Source of the DNA: Triops longicaudatus
Taxonomy: Eukaryota; Arthropoda; Branchiopoda; Notostraca; Triopsidae
Length of the DNA: 64,000 bases
Assembly (NCBI GenBank): GCA_022885665.1
Contig: JAGQDJ010000034.1
Location: forward strand, 186,001 to 250,000
Direction: 5' to 3'
Within the stretch, counting starts at the first letter, position 1; every line of letters begins with the position of its first letter. Under the pieces are notes generated by a model. That model did no database searches. It saw only the letters and a program-made list of their open reading frames with translations, and was not told the origin of the DNA. Of the stretch, positions 1 to 9,359 are shown one piece after another. The position numbers and the translations under genes are program-made.

Positions 1-1080
1 GCTGCATTTCGTTACATGGGGTTTGCACAGTATAAGCAGCTTCGCTGCAGTTTCACTAGCTTCGCCTATCCATATATAATGCGTCAACAAGCGTAAAACT
101 CGAATTAGAGTACTGGGGCTTGCTTGATCAAGTTTCCCTTCGCTGGCCATTCGCCGGACTACGGCCAGGTACTTTGGTAACACGTCATCGGAACAAACAT
201 GGGATGCACTTAATAAGCCGACAGTGGTAAGTTTTAAGGTTTCTTCGTCTTTGCACTGCTCCAAGTAACGGATCAAGTGAGGAACTACCGTTGCGACAAC
301 CAAGCGACCCGGGCCGTGTTGATCGCGAATGGCGAGGGATAATCGCGACAAGGCTGTAATGGGGAAGTTGTCTAATTTTTCTAGAGCAGCTTGCACTAAT
401 GGATAAATGGACACATCCCAGACGTTGTAGCCAAACCGGCGTAGGCAGAGCAATATACAAGCTAAAGCTTCTTCGTTATAAACTTGGGCGTGCTTGAAGA
501 CGTTTTCGACAAGTTCTGGGAACTGGGGATGTTTCCTAATAGAGTCAGTGTATTCTTGGACGTAATGATTGTAGGAAAAATGACTGTAAGCGGTACGGAA
601 ATGACAATAGAGCTTTTGCAGATCCCATAACGTTACTAAAGCTTGACTAGCTTGCTCAGCCTCTAACTGTTGATGTCGGACAAGATCAAATACTTCAGCT
701 ACGGATGTGGCCTGGGACAATGCCAGAGTGAGAGCGTCGGCATGATTAGGGTAGAGGATCACTCGCAAGTCTTCAAATTCTACGAGCGACAAGGATGCGT
801 CGCCAACTTCGTGCAGGAAGGACTCGTTCAACTCTTTCCGTTGCGAAGAGGAGGGACTTGCATCAAAATTGTTACACTGGAGTGTTGTGACTGCGCTAAA
901 AGGAAAGCTTTTCGATTTACTAGGCACATCTGTTAGGAACGGGAGATTCACCGCACGAATCATAACATGGAATTTGCGAGGTGTAGGAACTTGACGGTGT
1001 ACAAGAGGGATTAAAGCGTTCTGAAACACGTGACTAGACGCCAAACTGAGACCAGGACGACGTAGCCAAAACACTGACAT
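1..1080 (-). CDS. FAST kinase domain-containing (FASTKD-like) mitochondrial protein, N-terminal part, runs off the left edge
   Basis: On the minus strand an open frame starts at an ATG at 1078-1080 and runs without a stop for 360 codons to the window edge, so only the N-terminal part is seen. The first residues (MSVFWLRRPGLSLASSHVFQ) are rich in Arg, Ser and hydrophobics and lack acids, as in a mitochondrial presequence. The body is a string of short amphipathic helices, for example ALSQATSVAEVFDLVRHQQL, ALVTLWDLQKLYCHF and ALACILLCLRRFGYNVWD. This resembles the helical-repeat (RPR-like) half of the FASTK family, which handles mitochondrial RNA processing and stability; the FAST_1, FAST_2 and RAP domains would lie beyond the window. 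No intron is needed in the visible part. Family membership is judged from recalled sequence character, and I cannot tell which FASTKD paralogue it is. Confidence 0.62.
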   Translation of the reverse strand, partial: MSVFWLRRPGLSLASSHVFQNALIPLVHRQVPTPRKFHVMIRAVNLPFLTDVPSKSKSFPFSAVTTLQCNNFDASPSSSQRKELNESFLHEVGDASLSLVEFEDLRVILYPNHADALTLALSQATSVAEVFDLVRHQQLEAEQASQALVTLWDLQKLYCHFRTAYSHFSYNHYVQEYTDSIRKHPQFPELVENVFKHAQVYNEEALACILLCLRRFGYNVWDVSIYPLVQAALEKLDNFPITALSRLSLAIRDQHGPGRLVVATVVPHLIRYLEQCKDEETLKLTTVGLLSASHVCSDDVLPKYLAVVRRMASEGKLDQASPSTLIRVLRLLTHYIWIGEASETAAKLLILCKPHVTKCS

Positions 1081-2174
1081 TTTGAATTTTTGAACTTTGT
1101 TTAAAGAAAAGAACTAACTTCATTTGCAACCAGAACTGGAGTTCTAGCAAAGGAAAGCACGTGTTGTTTTGTAAACAGTACTGGAGGCTTTTTAAAAGCG
1201 AACGGCGAACAGCTACGGCTTCCTGTTTAGTTTCGCGACTCATTTGACGTCGAAGAGACGCGTTGGGTACTTTCATTTCTATCTCTATGAGTACTTCTCG
1301 CACTTCTCTATTATATACCACGTTAGATTGCTGCTCTATTGCAGTTCGTGTAAATTATGCATATTAGACGTCTATTCAACGGGAAATCGGGCATTTCCTG
1401 CACGTACATACAGAACCTACAGGCAGATACGTTTATTAGAAGTCAATGGAAAGATATATTTTAGACGTAACTGAATAAACGTTTGTAGCACATTAATTGT
1501 TTTTTTTTTTTTTTAAAAAAAAAAGATGTTCATTGATAGTAAGCTACATACGTATCAGTTTTGCAATTAAACATTTATAGAACGCTTAAGAGACATAAGT
1601 GTGCCACTTGGGTTAATTACAAAAAGACGAAGGTAGAGGAGGGACGGGAAAGCTAACACTTCGGACAAGCCGTACAAAAATCCTAAGTAGTAAATTACAA
1701 ACGTTTTAAGGCTTAGTGAATTAACACAACACGTAATGAATACGACGCAGATCACACCGACAAGGTTTTATCGAAAAAGAGTTACGCTTACGCGATAAAA
1801 TAACTAAATTTGTGTCCCTTTTTATAAGAAACGGGTCTTAGTTTTTTCGTTGCCCCGTTTAAGTTAAATATCCGAAAATTATGTCAAGAAGTTTTTGGAT
1901 TCAGCGTATGCCACAGAATGATAATGCGAAACTTCAGCCACAAGGATTCAAAAGTAAACTTACAGATCTGTCAAGTTTGCCTCAACATGGTGGGTGCGTC
2001 CCACTCTCGCGATGTCAGTGGTCGCTAGTAATGTGATTTCGAGGTTTTGGAACTACAGAGCCCATTTACAAAAGTTCGTATTAATAAATCAACATAAGCC
2101 TTGCAGTCACATTTCTATCTTTATTGAAATAAATATCTCTCCTTTACAGTCACACGGATCCCAGTCGAGATCTC
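1081..2174. other. Intergenic: 5' flank of the FASTKD-like gene and 3' flank of the cuticle gene
   Basis: No coding exon is recognised here. The left part is the 5' flank of the minus-strand FASTKD-like gene and the right part is the 3' flank of the cuticle gene. About 14 T followed by 10 A (near 1500-1524) forms a low-complexity self-complementary block. Short open frames on both strands look like chance. Confidence 0.6.
2120..2125 (-). terminator. Poly(A) signal AATAAA of the cuticle protein gene
   Basis: AATAAA on the minus strand lies about 50 bp beyond the TAA stop of the cuticle gene, the expected place for a short 3'UTR. The position is seen in the sequence; its use is inferred. Confidence 0.6.
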
Positions 2175-2818
2175 TTAGTATTTAGCGGGAGTGGGGTAGG
2201 CGGGGGCAGGGTAGGCAGCAGGGGCGGGGTAGGCGGGAGCCGGGTAAGCAGCGGGCTTGTAAGCGGGGGCAGCGTAGGTAGCGGGCTTGTAGGCGGGTTT
2301 GTATTCAGCAGTGTAACTAGGACAAAACGAAAAGGTCAATTTAATTTCGATTGTTGTCAAACTGTAAGAATTTGGTAAAGAACAGCAAAGCTCACCCGTC
2401 GTATTTGACGTCAGCAACGTAACCATAGCCGTCATCCTTGTAGGTAACGGTCTGAGTGCGACCGTCGGGCAAGAGGACCTTGTAGCTGCCGGACACTACC
2501 TTACCATCGCTGCTCTCGGATTGGGAGTAGTGGTTGTAAGAGGGTTGGTCATCGACGGCATAAGAGAAGCTGTAGGGCTGAGCCGGCTAGAACATCCATT
2601 AAAAATTAAATGTTAGGTTATTTATTTTCAAGTATAAGAGAAGAATCCGAACTTACGTATTCGTAAGTCTTGGCGGGATAAGCGGGCTGGTAAGCGGGCT
2701 TGGGGTAAACTTCGACGGCGGCAGCCGCGGCGACCAAAGCAGCGAGGATGAGGAACTGGAGTATAGAACGTTAGATTGCTCTAATGCGGTTGATATTCTT
2801 AATGTTTCTTACTTTCAT
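2175..2818 (-). CDS. Cuticle protein with an RR-type chitin-binding domain (chitin_bind_4), 145 aa
   Basis: Four exons on the minus strand: 2818-2813, 2755-2657, 2586-2396 and 2316-2175, total 438 nt including TAA. Exon 1 codes only Met-Lys before GTAAG; exon 2 continues with FLILAALVAAAAAVEVYP, a clear signal peptide. Residues about 36-98 form an extended Rebers-Riddiford domain: QPYSFSYAVDDQPSYNHYSQ, then GKVVSGSYKVLLPDGRTQTV and GYGYVADVKY. The aromatic positions and the LPDGRTQTVTY core are kept, and the QSES..DGKVVSGSY part is closer to RR-2 than RR-1. The tail is a low-complexity YKPA/YPAPA repeat rich in Ala, Pro and Tyr, typical of structural cuticle proteins. The product is secreted and binds chitin in the exoskeleton. 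Introns are 57, 70 and 79 bp. All junctions are GT/AG and in phase. Confidence 0.93.
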
Positions 2819-2853
2819 GGTTGGAGGAGTGGATTGGTTTTCAGCTGGCGATG

Positions 2854-2891
2854 AACTGATGCTCTCTGTGGCTCTTTCTTCGTGTTTTATA
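2854..2891 (-). promoter_or_regulatory. TATA box and Inr-like start of the cuticle gene
   Basis: On the minus strand TATAAAA (2891-2885) is followed about 34 bp downstream by TCAGTT (2859-2854), which matches the arthropod initiator TCAKTY with A+1 near 2857. That places transcription start about 39 bp before the ATG at 2818. A TATA plus Inr core promoter suits an inducible, stage-specific cuticle gene. Confidence 0.7.
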
Positions 2892-4635
2892 GTGGTCCGG
2901 CTATAACCAGGTGAAGGTGAAGTTGCGATGCTTGTAATGTAGTTAGAAGCAAGTAACAGAGGCGCTGCCCTTGCTTTAGGCCAAATTGGATAGGAATAGC
3001 CAAAATAAAACCGGGGTATGTGGAAAATTAACCGGTATCCCGTTACGATAAAATGAAAGTGATTTTTTCTCTTTCTCTCTCATTCTGAATGTATGCATTG
3101 GTCAAGGCAATTGAGAGGGCGGGGTTTAAGACAGACTCACAAGGGCGGAATATGGAGCAATGTGAAGGACGAAAGCTTTTACTTTCTAACGCGAAGTGGA
3201 ATCTGGCCCAGTTCGGCCAGACGGCTAAATAAAGTTAATTAGCGGGTATTGGACTTCGCTTCAGAATGTAAGATTCATGTCTAAGCGTTACACTGCCGTA
3301 TTACTAAATTAAACAATTGATACGTAAGAAGATAATAGTAACACGTAATTAGTCAGATTCCGAAAATTTCTGCGATATTTCGCACATTTCAAAGTAGGAG
3401 TGTGAAGTATATTCTAAGACAGTATGCTTGGATACTGGAGACAGTATGTTTACAAGATATTCTACATTTTCAGAGTAGTATGTTTTGCACATCAGTCTTT
3501 AATAATCTTTCAAAAAGAATCTTCGAAGAATTTGCAAGTTTCTTGTATAGAAGACACGTTAGCCTTGCTTTTTCCTTAAACAATAACGATTTCATCGCGA
3601 GTGATTACATTACCAAAAAATAAAATCCAGAAGGATTTGAAGATGTGGCGTTCGATTCATTTGGGGATATTTAGTATCAAGGAAGATCTGATAATAAGGG
3701 TGTTGAAAATAAAGAAATGGTTTATGTTCCCGTAACGAGTGAATGTTTCTTGTTAATGCTCTTAGGTATGCCAACAATTCTATCAGGTAAACAGGTATTC
3801 GGATTTGTCATGGTTCTTCAACAGACGCAAGCCCAGTATGAATCTGTTTTTTTTTTTTTTAAAAAATGAAAAATACAAAATGGCGCGGAGACACATTTTA
3901 CCATACACCAAACCTCTTGACAGACAAAATCGTCTTTGGTAGAACCTTTAAGTTATATTCCACACATCAAAGAAATAATACAGAAAAAATTCACAACTTA
4001 AGCCATCAAAGCTTTGTAGAACGAACCGTACTTGGTAAGAACATTTTTTGAACTAACACCTGGTAACTTTTTAACTCAAGCGATTTTTGTGGTGTTTCTC
4101 AGTTTCGAGGAAGGCATGCAATTGATATGTAAAATTTCTTTTGTAAATTGCTGAACAATTTCAAAATTTTGCCATTTTTCAGTCCAAATTTGCCTCAATT
4201 TGCTTCAATCCACATCCGCTTTACGCATAGTGTGTGCAGCTTGGAGAGAGAACGACGAACGTGGAGATTTTATTCAGAACACTTCGTGGTCAAATGGGCA
4301 TTTGGCATGGCCTGAGAGTGTGGATATGAGCTAGATATAATTTTCTCTCGGTCGTTTGAAAAGATTAATTCGCGAAATTCGCATGTCGTAAAGTTGAGGG
4401 AATAACCTTGTTAAATGTTTGTTCACTTTTACAACTTATGCGATTTTAAGCCCAGAACGATCGTATGAGAAAATTTTCTTCATAAAAAAAATTGAAATTG
4501 GATGAGATACTAGAAATTCAAAGAGAAAATTGAATTTTTGCGTCGGTATTTTCAGCATACGTCTGAACACATACTCAAATAGCCTGCAGCAACAAACTTC
4601 GTTTCGTTACCTTAAAAAATACGAGAGTGACGATG
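2892..4635. other. Intergenic between the cuticle gene and the hAT MITE
   Basis: This is upstream sequence of the cuticle gene. It includes a CT-rich run (near 3066-3082) and a T-tract followed by A's (near 3846-3866). Short open frames at 3402-3623 and 3866-4051 have no recognisable domains. I see no gene. Confidence 0.5.
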
Positions 4636-4859
4636 ACATAAAGCAGTGGTGCCCAACCTTTTTTCACCCGAGGGCCGCGCGCGACATGATATAAAATCTC
4701 GCGGGCCTGAATGTTCCGGTTGCGCCAGAATCATGCCGACGTTAAAAATTAAATTATGCAGTGATATACATGAGCGGTATAAATGAGCGGGCCGTATGAG
4801 GCACCTTCGCGGGCCGGATGTGGCCCGCGGGCCGTAGGTTGGGCACCACTGACATAAAG
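4636..4859. mobile_element. hAT-type MITE (208 bp) with its 8-bp target-site duplication
   Basis: The element spans 4644-4851. It starts CAGTGGTGCCCAACCT and ends with the exact reverse complement AGGTTGGGCACCACTG (16-bp perfect terminal inverted repeats). It is flanked on both sides by the 8-bp direct repeat ACATAAAG (4636-4643 and 4852-4859). An 8-bp duplication and CAGNGGT-like ends are the hAT signature. The interior has no coding capacity but carries repeated GCGGGCC-type subterminal motifs in both orientations, as expected for transposase binding. The intact duplication suggests a fairly recent insertion. Confidence 0.93.
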
Positions 4860-5072
4860 CGCATGAAAATTCGCTTTTTCAAAATCCATTGTCACTGGAA
4901 CGTCGAGTCGGACTTTTTAAAATATGTATTTTAATTTGTTCCATTGGTTTCTTTTCATAAAAACGCATATGGACCACGACCACCCCGGAATTCCCAGACC
5001 TTTACCCCCTCACGAACCATAACCCTGGGTACGGCCCTTAAAGTGCCCACCACTGTCCTTCTCTACTGCGTG
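4860..5072. other. Intergenic between two DNA transposons
   Basis: About 210 bp between the hAT MITE and the pogo-like element; I see nothing else in it. Confidence 0.5.
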
Positions 5073-5690
5073 TACAGTAAAATCTCGCTATAACGTACAC
5101 GCGAAGAGACAGAAAATGTACACGTTATAACCGACTGTACGTAATAGCCAATACTTGTCCTAGATGACTTAGATCATAGTTTTATTCATATTTTTTGTCT
5201 TGCCTGTTACTTCACGTAGCATGTTAAGTGTTAATAGACGCGCTTCGCAAGAGCAGCCTTTTTTGACATTTTCTTACTGGAATAATAGAGCACAGTCGAG
5301 CAACAGTTTTTTCCTGTATTCATCTATTTCACGTTTGAGCAGTGGAAGTCATTTGAGAGCGACAGCACCAAAGGGGCTTGTTTGAGGAGCCCTACTGAAA
5401 ACCAAATACACTAGCTCGAGAATCGTGACCTTGCGAAACACACATTTTTCCCCCGGATCTGTTGTTGTTATGCCTTACCGCATTGCAGCGCTGGTTTTCA
5501 CTGCAGCCGAATGAACAAGTATGTGTAAATTTTCTCAAGGACTGCAGTTTTTGTACGTTATAGGCGAATTCGTTATAGCCGAAGCTTTATCTGTACATTT
5601 ACATAGACGCTTTGCCGGAACCTACGGACCTCGCACGTTATAGCGATTGTTCGTCTTAACTAGTGTACGTTACAGAGAGATTTTACTATA
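5073..5690. mobile_element. Degenerate pogo/mariner-like DNA transposon (614 bp, TA target duplication)
   Basis: The element spans 5075-5688 between TA dinucleotides (5073-5074 and 5689-5690). The left end starts CAGTAAAATCTCGCTATAAC. The reverse complement of the right end starts TAGTAAAATCTCTCTGTAAC. Over 26 bp of terminal repeat 23 positions match. Subterminal motifs of the ACGTTATAGC type recur near 5570, 5640 and the left end. A minus-strand stretch around 5281-5343 reads LPLLKREIDEYRKKLLLDCA before a stop, perhaps a remnant of an internal reading frame. There is no intact transposase. The TIR sequence and TA duplication fit the Tc1/mariner/pogo group; the exact family is not decided. 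Confidence 0.78.
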
Positions 5691-6123
5691 TTCCCCTCAC
5701 ACCCCCGAAGGTGGAGTCAATGCCAGGCATTTTATTTCCTGCACTGGTTCCTCCCATAGCATCCCTTATCTATTTTGAGGAGTAGAAAATAAATGTCAAA
5801 TGGATCGGGCTCTGCAGGATAATTTTGGTTTAAACATTTCTAAGTTCAATTACTCAATTTTTTTTAATTAGACATAGAAGATAAAAAGTGAAATCCTGCT
5901 ATAAAAGAGTGTTACAATACACTACCTGTCGTGTGAGAAAAAAAGGAAAGAAAGACAAAATGTGGTATTTTTTTCCCAAAAAGATTGAGCTGATCGTTGA
6001 CCATTTATTGCAACGATGCCGCCCCGATATTTTTCCTACCTAGAAGTGACGACCTGGCAATGCTGGCCAGGGTGTCAGTTTGCGTATGTAGAAGAGCTAA
6101 CAGTCAATGAAAAGCCGGTAAAA
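5691..6123. other. 5' flank and probable promoter region of DDOST
   Basis: About 430 bp of AT-rich sequence upstream of the DDOST start. The reading frame stays open upstream from an ATG at 6016, but the signal peptide begins at the ATG at 6124, so I treat 6016-6123 as 5'UTR or promoter. No TATA box is obvious. Confidence 0.45.
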
Positions 6124-7958
6124 ATGTCCAAGTTTGTGGTACTCGGCCTCCTCGTAATTTTCGTTGCAAGTGCTTGTAGCACTAAACAGACTTTAGTTTT
6201 ACTTGACACGCTTGCCACACGGGAAACTCACTCCATTTTCTTCAAAAGTCTGACCGGTAAGAGACTTTCTACTGACAGCTAGAATCCACTAACTACATTT
6301 ATATCATCTGCACAGACCGTGGTTATACTCTAACCTACAAATCAGCCGATGATGCTAACCTTGTACTAGTCAAGTACGGAGAATATTTATACGACAATCT
6401 GATTATTTTTGCTCCCTCCGTTGAAGAGTTCGGAGGTACCGTCAGTGTCGAAGCCATTACCAAATTTGTAGACGCTGGAGGTAATAATTTTCTTGACCCT
6501 TCATTTTCATTCATGACCCTTCAGCGTTAAACAATATCTCGTCGCAGGAAATGTTTTGGTTGCTGCTAGTTCATCTGCAGGTGACATCTTGCGCGAATTG
6601 GCCTCTGAATGTGGTTTTGAGGTTGATGAAGAAGGAGCTGCCGTTATTGATCACCTGAACTATGATGTTCAAGACCAAGGCAAAGTAGGTCTGATGTACG
6701 ACCTACCAGCTCATTTCACTAGAATGTTTTGATTTCATTCCGTAGCATACGCTCATTGTTGCTGACCCGGCCAATCTCATCAATGCACCAGCTATCATTG
6801 GTTCCAAGAAAATCGCCCCTGTACTCTTCAGAGGTACTGGTTTGGTTGCTGACAAGCAAAACCCCTTGGTTTTGGAAGTTCTTACCGCTTCGGGCACTGC
6901 CTACTCCTACAAACCGGATCAAGCCATCGACGAAGTAAAAAAATTATTCGAAGTTGAATTTTCTGGACGTTATATAAACTTTTTTGTTGTTGTTACAGTA
7001 CCCTCACGCTGTGGGCAAAGATACCCTTTTGATTGCTGCACTGCAAGCACGCAACAATGCTCGAGTTGTCTTCACTGGTTCATTGGAGTTCTTCTCCGAT
7101 GAGTTTTTCACCTTTCCTGTGCAAAAGGCCAACGGTGGCTCTCGCCATGACAAGTCTGGCAACCAAGATTTGGCTGAAGCGTTGAGTCGGTGGGCTTTTA
7201 AAGAGGAAGGTGTGCTTCGAGTTGGCGAAGTTAAACATCACAAAGCGGGCCAAACCCAAGCTCCATCGTCCTACACTATTATGGATAATGTGGTATGCAA
7301 TTTTTTCTGTACTTAATTCGTCCCAGTTTTCAAATCAGTTGTGGTTTTGAGCTGATTGTTCAGGAATTGAACTGACAGTACTTGTCATTAAAGGAAAGAA
7401 TTGAACTTAGGGACAGCATGAGTTTGCGACAGTGAAAGCGTCATTTAAGGAGCTCAAAATTATCGGACTTCGCTTGTAGTAACGTCGGTGTTTTTGTCAG
7501 GTTTACTCTATCCAAATCGACCAGCTGAAGGATGGTAAATGGGTTCCTTATGATGGCACTGATGTGCAGCTCGAATTTGTTCGTATTGATCCCTTTGTCC
7601 GCACTACCTTGAAACCCAACAAATATGGACGCTTCACGGCTGAATTCAAGCTTCCCGACGTGTACGGTGTCTTCCAATTCAAAGTCGATTATTCCCGATT
7701 GGGTTACACATACTTGTACAGCACCACACAGGTAATCCCGCATTCTGTTATCTATGCCAGAACGATGCCGTAAGAGTAAAATAACGCTCAAAATTTTTAC
7801 AGGTCTCTGTGCGCCCATTGGAGCACACTCAATATGAACGCTTCATCAACAGTGCGTATCCTTATTACGTCAGCGCCTTTTCGATGATGGCGGGCGTCCT
7901 CGTGTTCAGTTTCGTTTTCCTCAACTACAAAGAGGAATCTAAATCTAAAGCTGACTAA
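6124..7958 (+). CDS. DDOST: Dolichyl-diphosphooligosaccharide-protein glycosyltransferase 48 kDa subunit (DDOST/OST48)
   Basis: Seven exons: 6124-6256, 6316-6480, 6548-6684, 6746-6934, 6999-7292, 7501-7731 and 7803-7958, 1305 nt, 434 aa; animal OST48 is about 440-456 aa. MSKFVVLGLLVIFVASACS is the signal peptide. The lumenal part carries family-typical blocks: TLVLLDTLATRETHSIFF, YGEYLYDNLIIFAPSVEEFG, YPHAVGKDTLLIAALQARNN, FKEEGVLRVGEVKHH, QLEFVRIDPFVRT and KLPDVYGVFQFKVDY. One transmembrane helix lies near residues 400-422 (YYVSAFSMMAGVLVFSFVFL), followed by a short Lys-rich cytosolic tail. The protein is a core subunit of the ER oligosaccharyltransferase, which transfers the dolichol-linked glycan to Asn in nascent proteins. 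All introns but one are 59-71 bp; intron 5 is 208 bp. The 6124 start is chosen because the signal peptide begins there. Confidence 0.97.
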
Positions 7959-8137
7959 GTGTAGCTTTGGCTTTATCAGGAATCAAGTAGAAGTGCAGTA
8001 CACATTTTTGGGAAGAATGGCACTTTTTTTTCATTGAATGTAAAACACAATACATCTGTTTCAATCGAGAAATTGTTGAGGACTTCATGGGGGAGAAATG
8101 ATCAGTAAATTTTATGTTGTTCAGCTAGGAGTCGACT

Positions 8138-8143
8138 AATAAA
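8138..8143 (+). terminator. Poly(A) signal AATAAA of DDOST
   Basis: AATAAA lies 180 bp after the DDOST stop, in the plus orientation. The downstream sequence before the dishevelled 3' end has no better candidate. Confidence 0.6.
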
Positions 8144-9359
8144 CACTCGATATAAAGGGGGCGCGGGGAGTTGCCGAAACAAAATACACGGAGAAACCCA
8201 TTGGCATGCACCATCAAACTTGTACACGCTCAAACGGAGGCTAACACATTTTCATTTGAGTATTAAACCTAACAAAAGTGACAGGTAACCAAAAAAGTTT
8301 GTCAAAGAAAGTACAGAATCTGGGATAGTTATTTACATAACAGAACAAGGGAAATGCTGCCGGATAAAACTGACAATACAAAAGCGGCAGATTCAACATA
8401 AAGGACCTTTGCTGACCATCGTACATATTTTTATGAAAGAGAAAACAAGGAATATTACAGCAGGCATGGGCTTGATTCCGGCTGAAACCAACCGAAAAAC
8501 AGGTTTAACAGTTATTTTATTTAAAAAAAAAAACTTGCTCTGCCACAAAATATTTTCTTTTTTGTGTTGGTCGCCCGTTTTGTGCCTTGCAAAACAATTG
8601 CCAATCGTTTCACACTTCGAATACGTTGATATGAGCATTAAAAAATTTCTTCCACAGACAAAATCTGGTCGCTACAAGCGTAGACCGTTTGCCACTCCTG
8701 TGTTTCCGATGGTTTTTGTTGGGGGTGGGGTCTACCTTCTTAAAAATTGGTTCCCGAAAACAAGCTTCTCTTTGGTACATCAGTCACAGCTACCAATTCA
8801 GCTTACGCAGGCTGGACAGGAGAATTTGCTACGCTCGCCTTGTCATTCACGCGTTACTATACCCCTTTAAGCCCCAAGCCCCACGAAAAATATCATCATT
8901 AATAAAAAAAATCGAAACTGATAAAAACACTGGTGACATAGCGGCTCAGGTCTGTACGCAATTAAAGCTGTGGAATTTTGCTGCATGCTTAAAACTTTTT
9001 CATGCGGTGCCAAGTTAAGTTACGTAAGATTTTTCTTTCCAAACGTTTCCACTCTCAGTGCAACCCTTTCAACCCTTGTGGCATCCTCTCTACGGTACTA
9101 GACTTGTTCGGTATGGTAAGTTCATTCATTTCTAAATGCGGGTTAAAGATGTTAGTCAAGTCGTGAATGTTTTCAGATGTTACTGTTGTTGAGGATTTTC
9201 TCATGCAAAAAGGGCTGTCTTTCCCCACGTTTCCCATAGGTGAAGAATGAAGGAGGAAGAAGGTCCCATGCTGGATGAGTTTCCGCACCGCACATCTCAA
9301 ACCACCCGCAAGCTCAGCCAATAGCGTTTTCCAAGCCCGCGGGCATGTGCCATCCTCCT
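8144..9359 (-). other. Probable dishevelled 3'UTR and tail-to-tail spacer with DDOST
   Basis: This 1.2 kb separates the 3' ends of two convergent genes. A minus-strand AATAAA at 8516-8521 would give dishevelled a 3'UTR of about 840 nt. A 153-codon plus-strand open frame (8409-8870) is antisense to that UTR and shows no domain, so I do not call it a gene. Confidence 0.5.
8516..8521 (-). terminator. Candidate poly(A) signal of dishevelled
   Basis: AATAAA on the minus strand, about 840 bp beyond the dishevelled stop. It is the only canonical hexamer I noticed in that orientation between the two genes. Confidence 0.45.

Noticed and set aside
6016..6123. In-frame upstream extension of DDOST (36 more codons)
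   Set aside because: The hydrophobic signal peptide starts at the ATG at 6124, and an extra polar N-terminus would bury it. The family starts directly with the signal peptide.
8409..8870. 153-codon plus-strand ORF
   Set aside because: It is antisense to the probable dishevelled 3'UTR, has no domain, and is overlapped by other chance frames.
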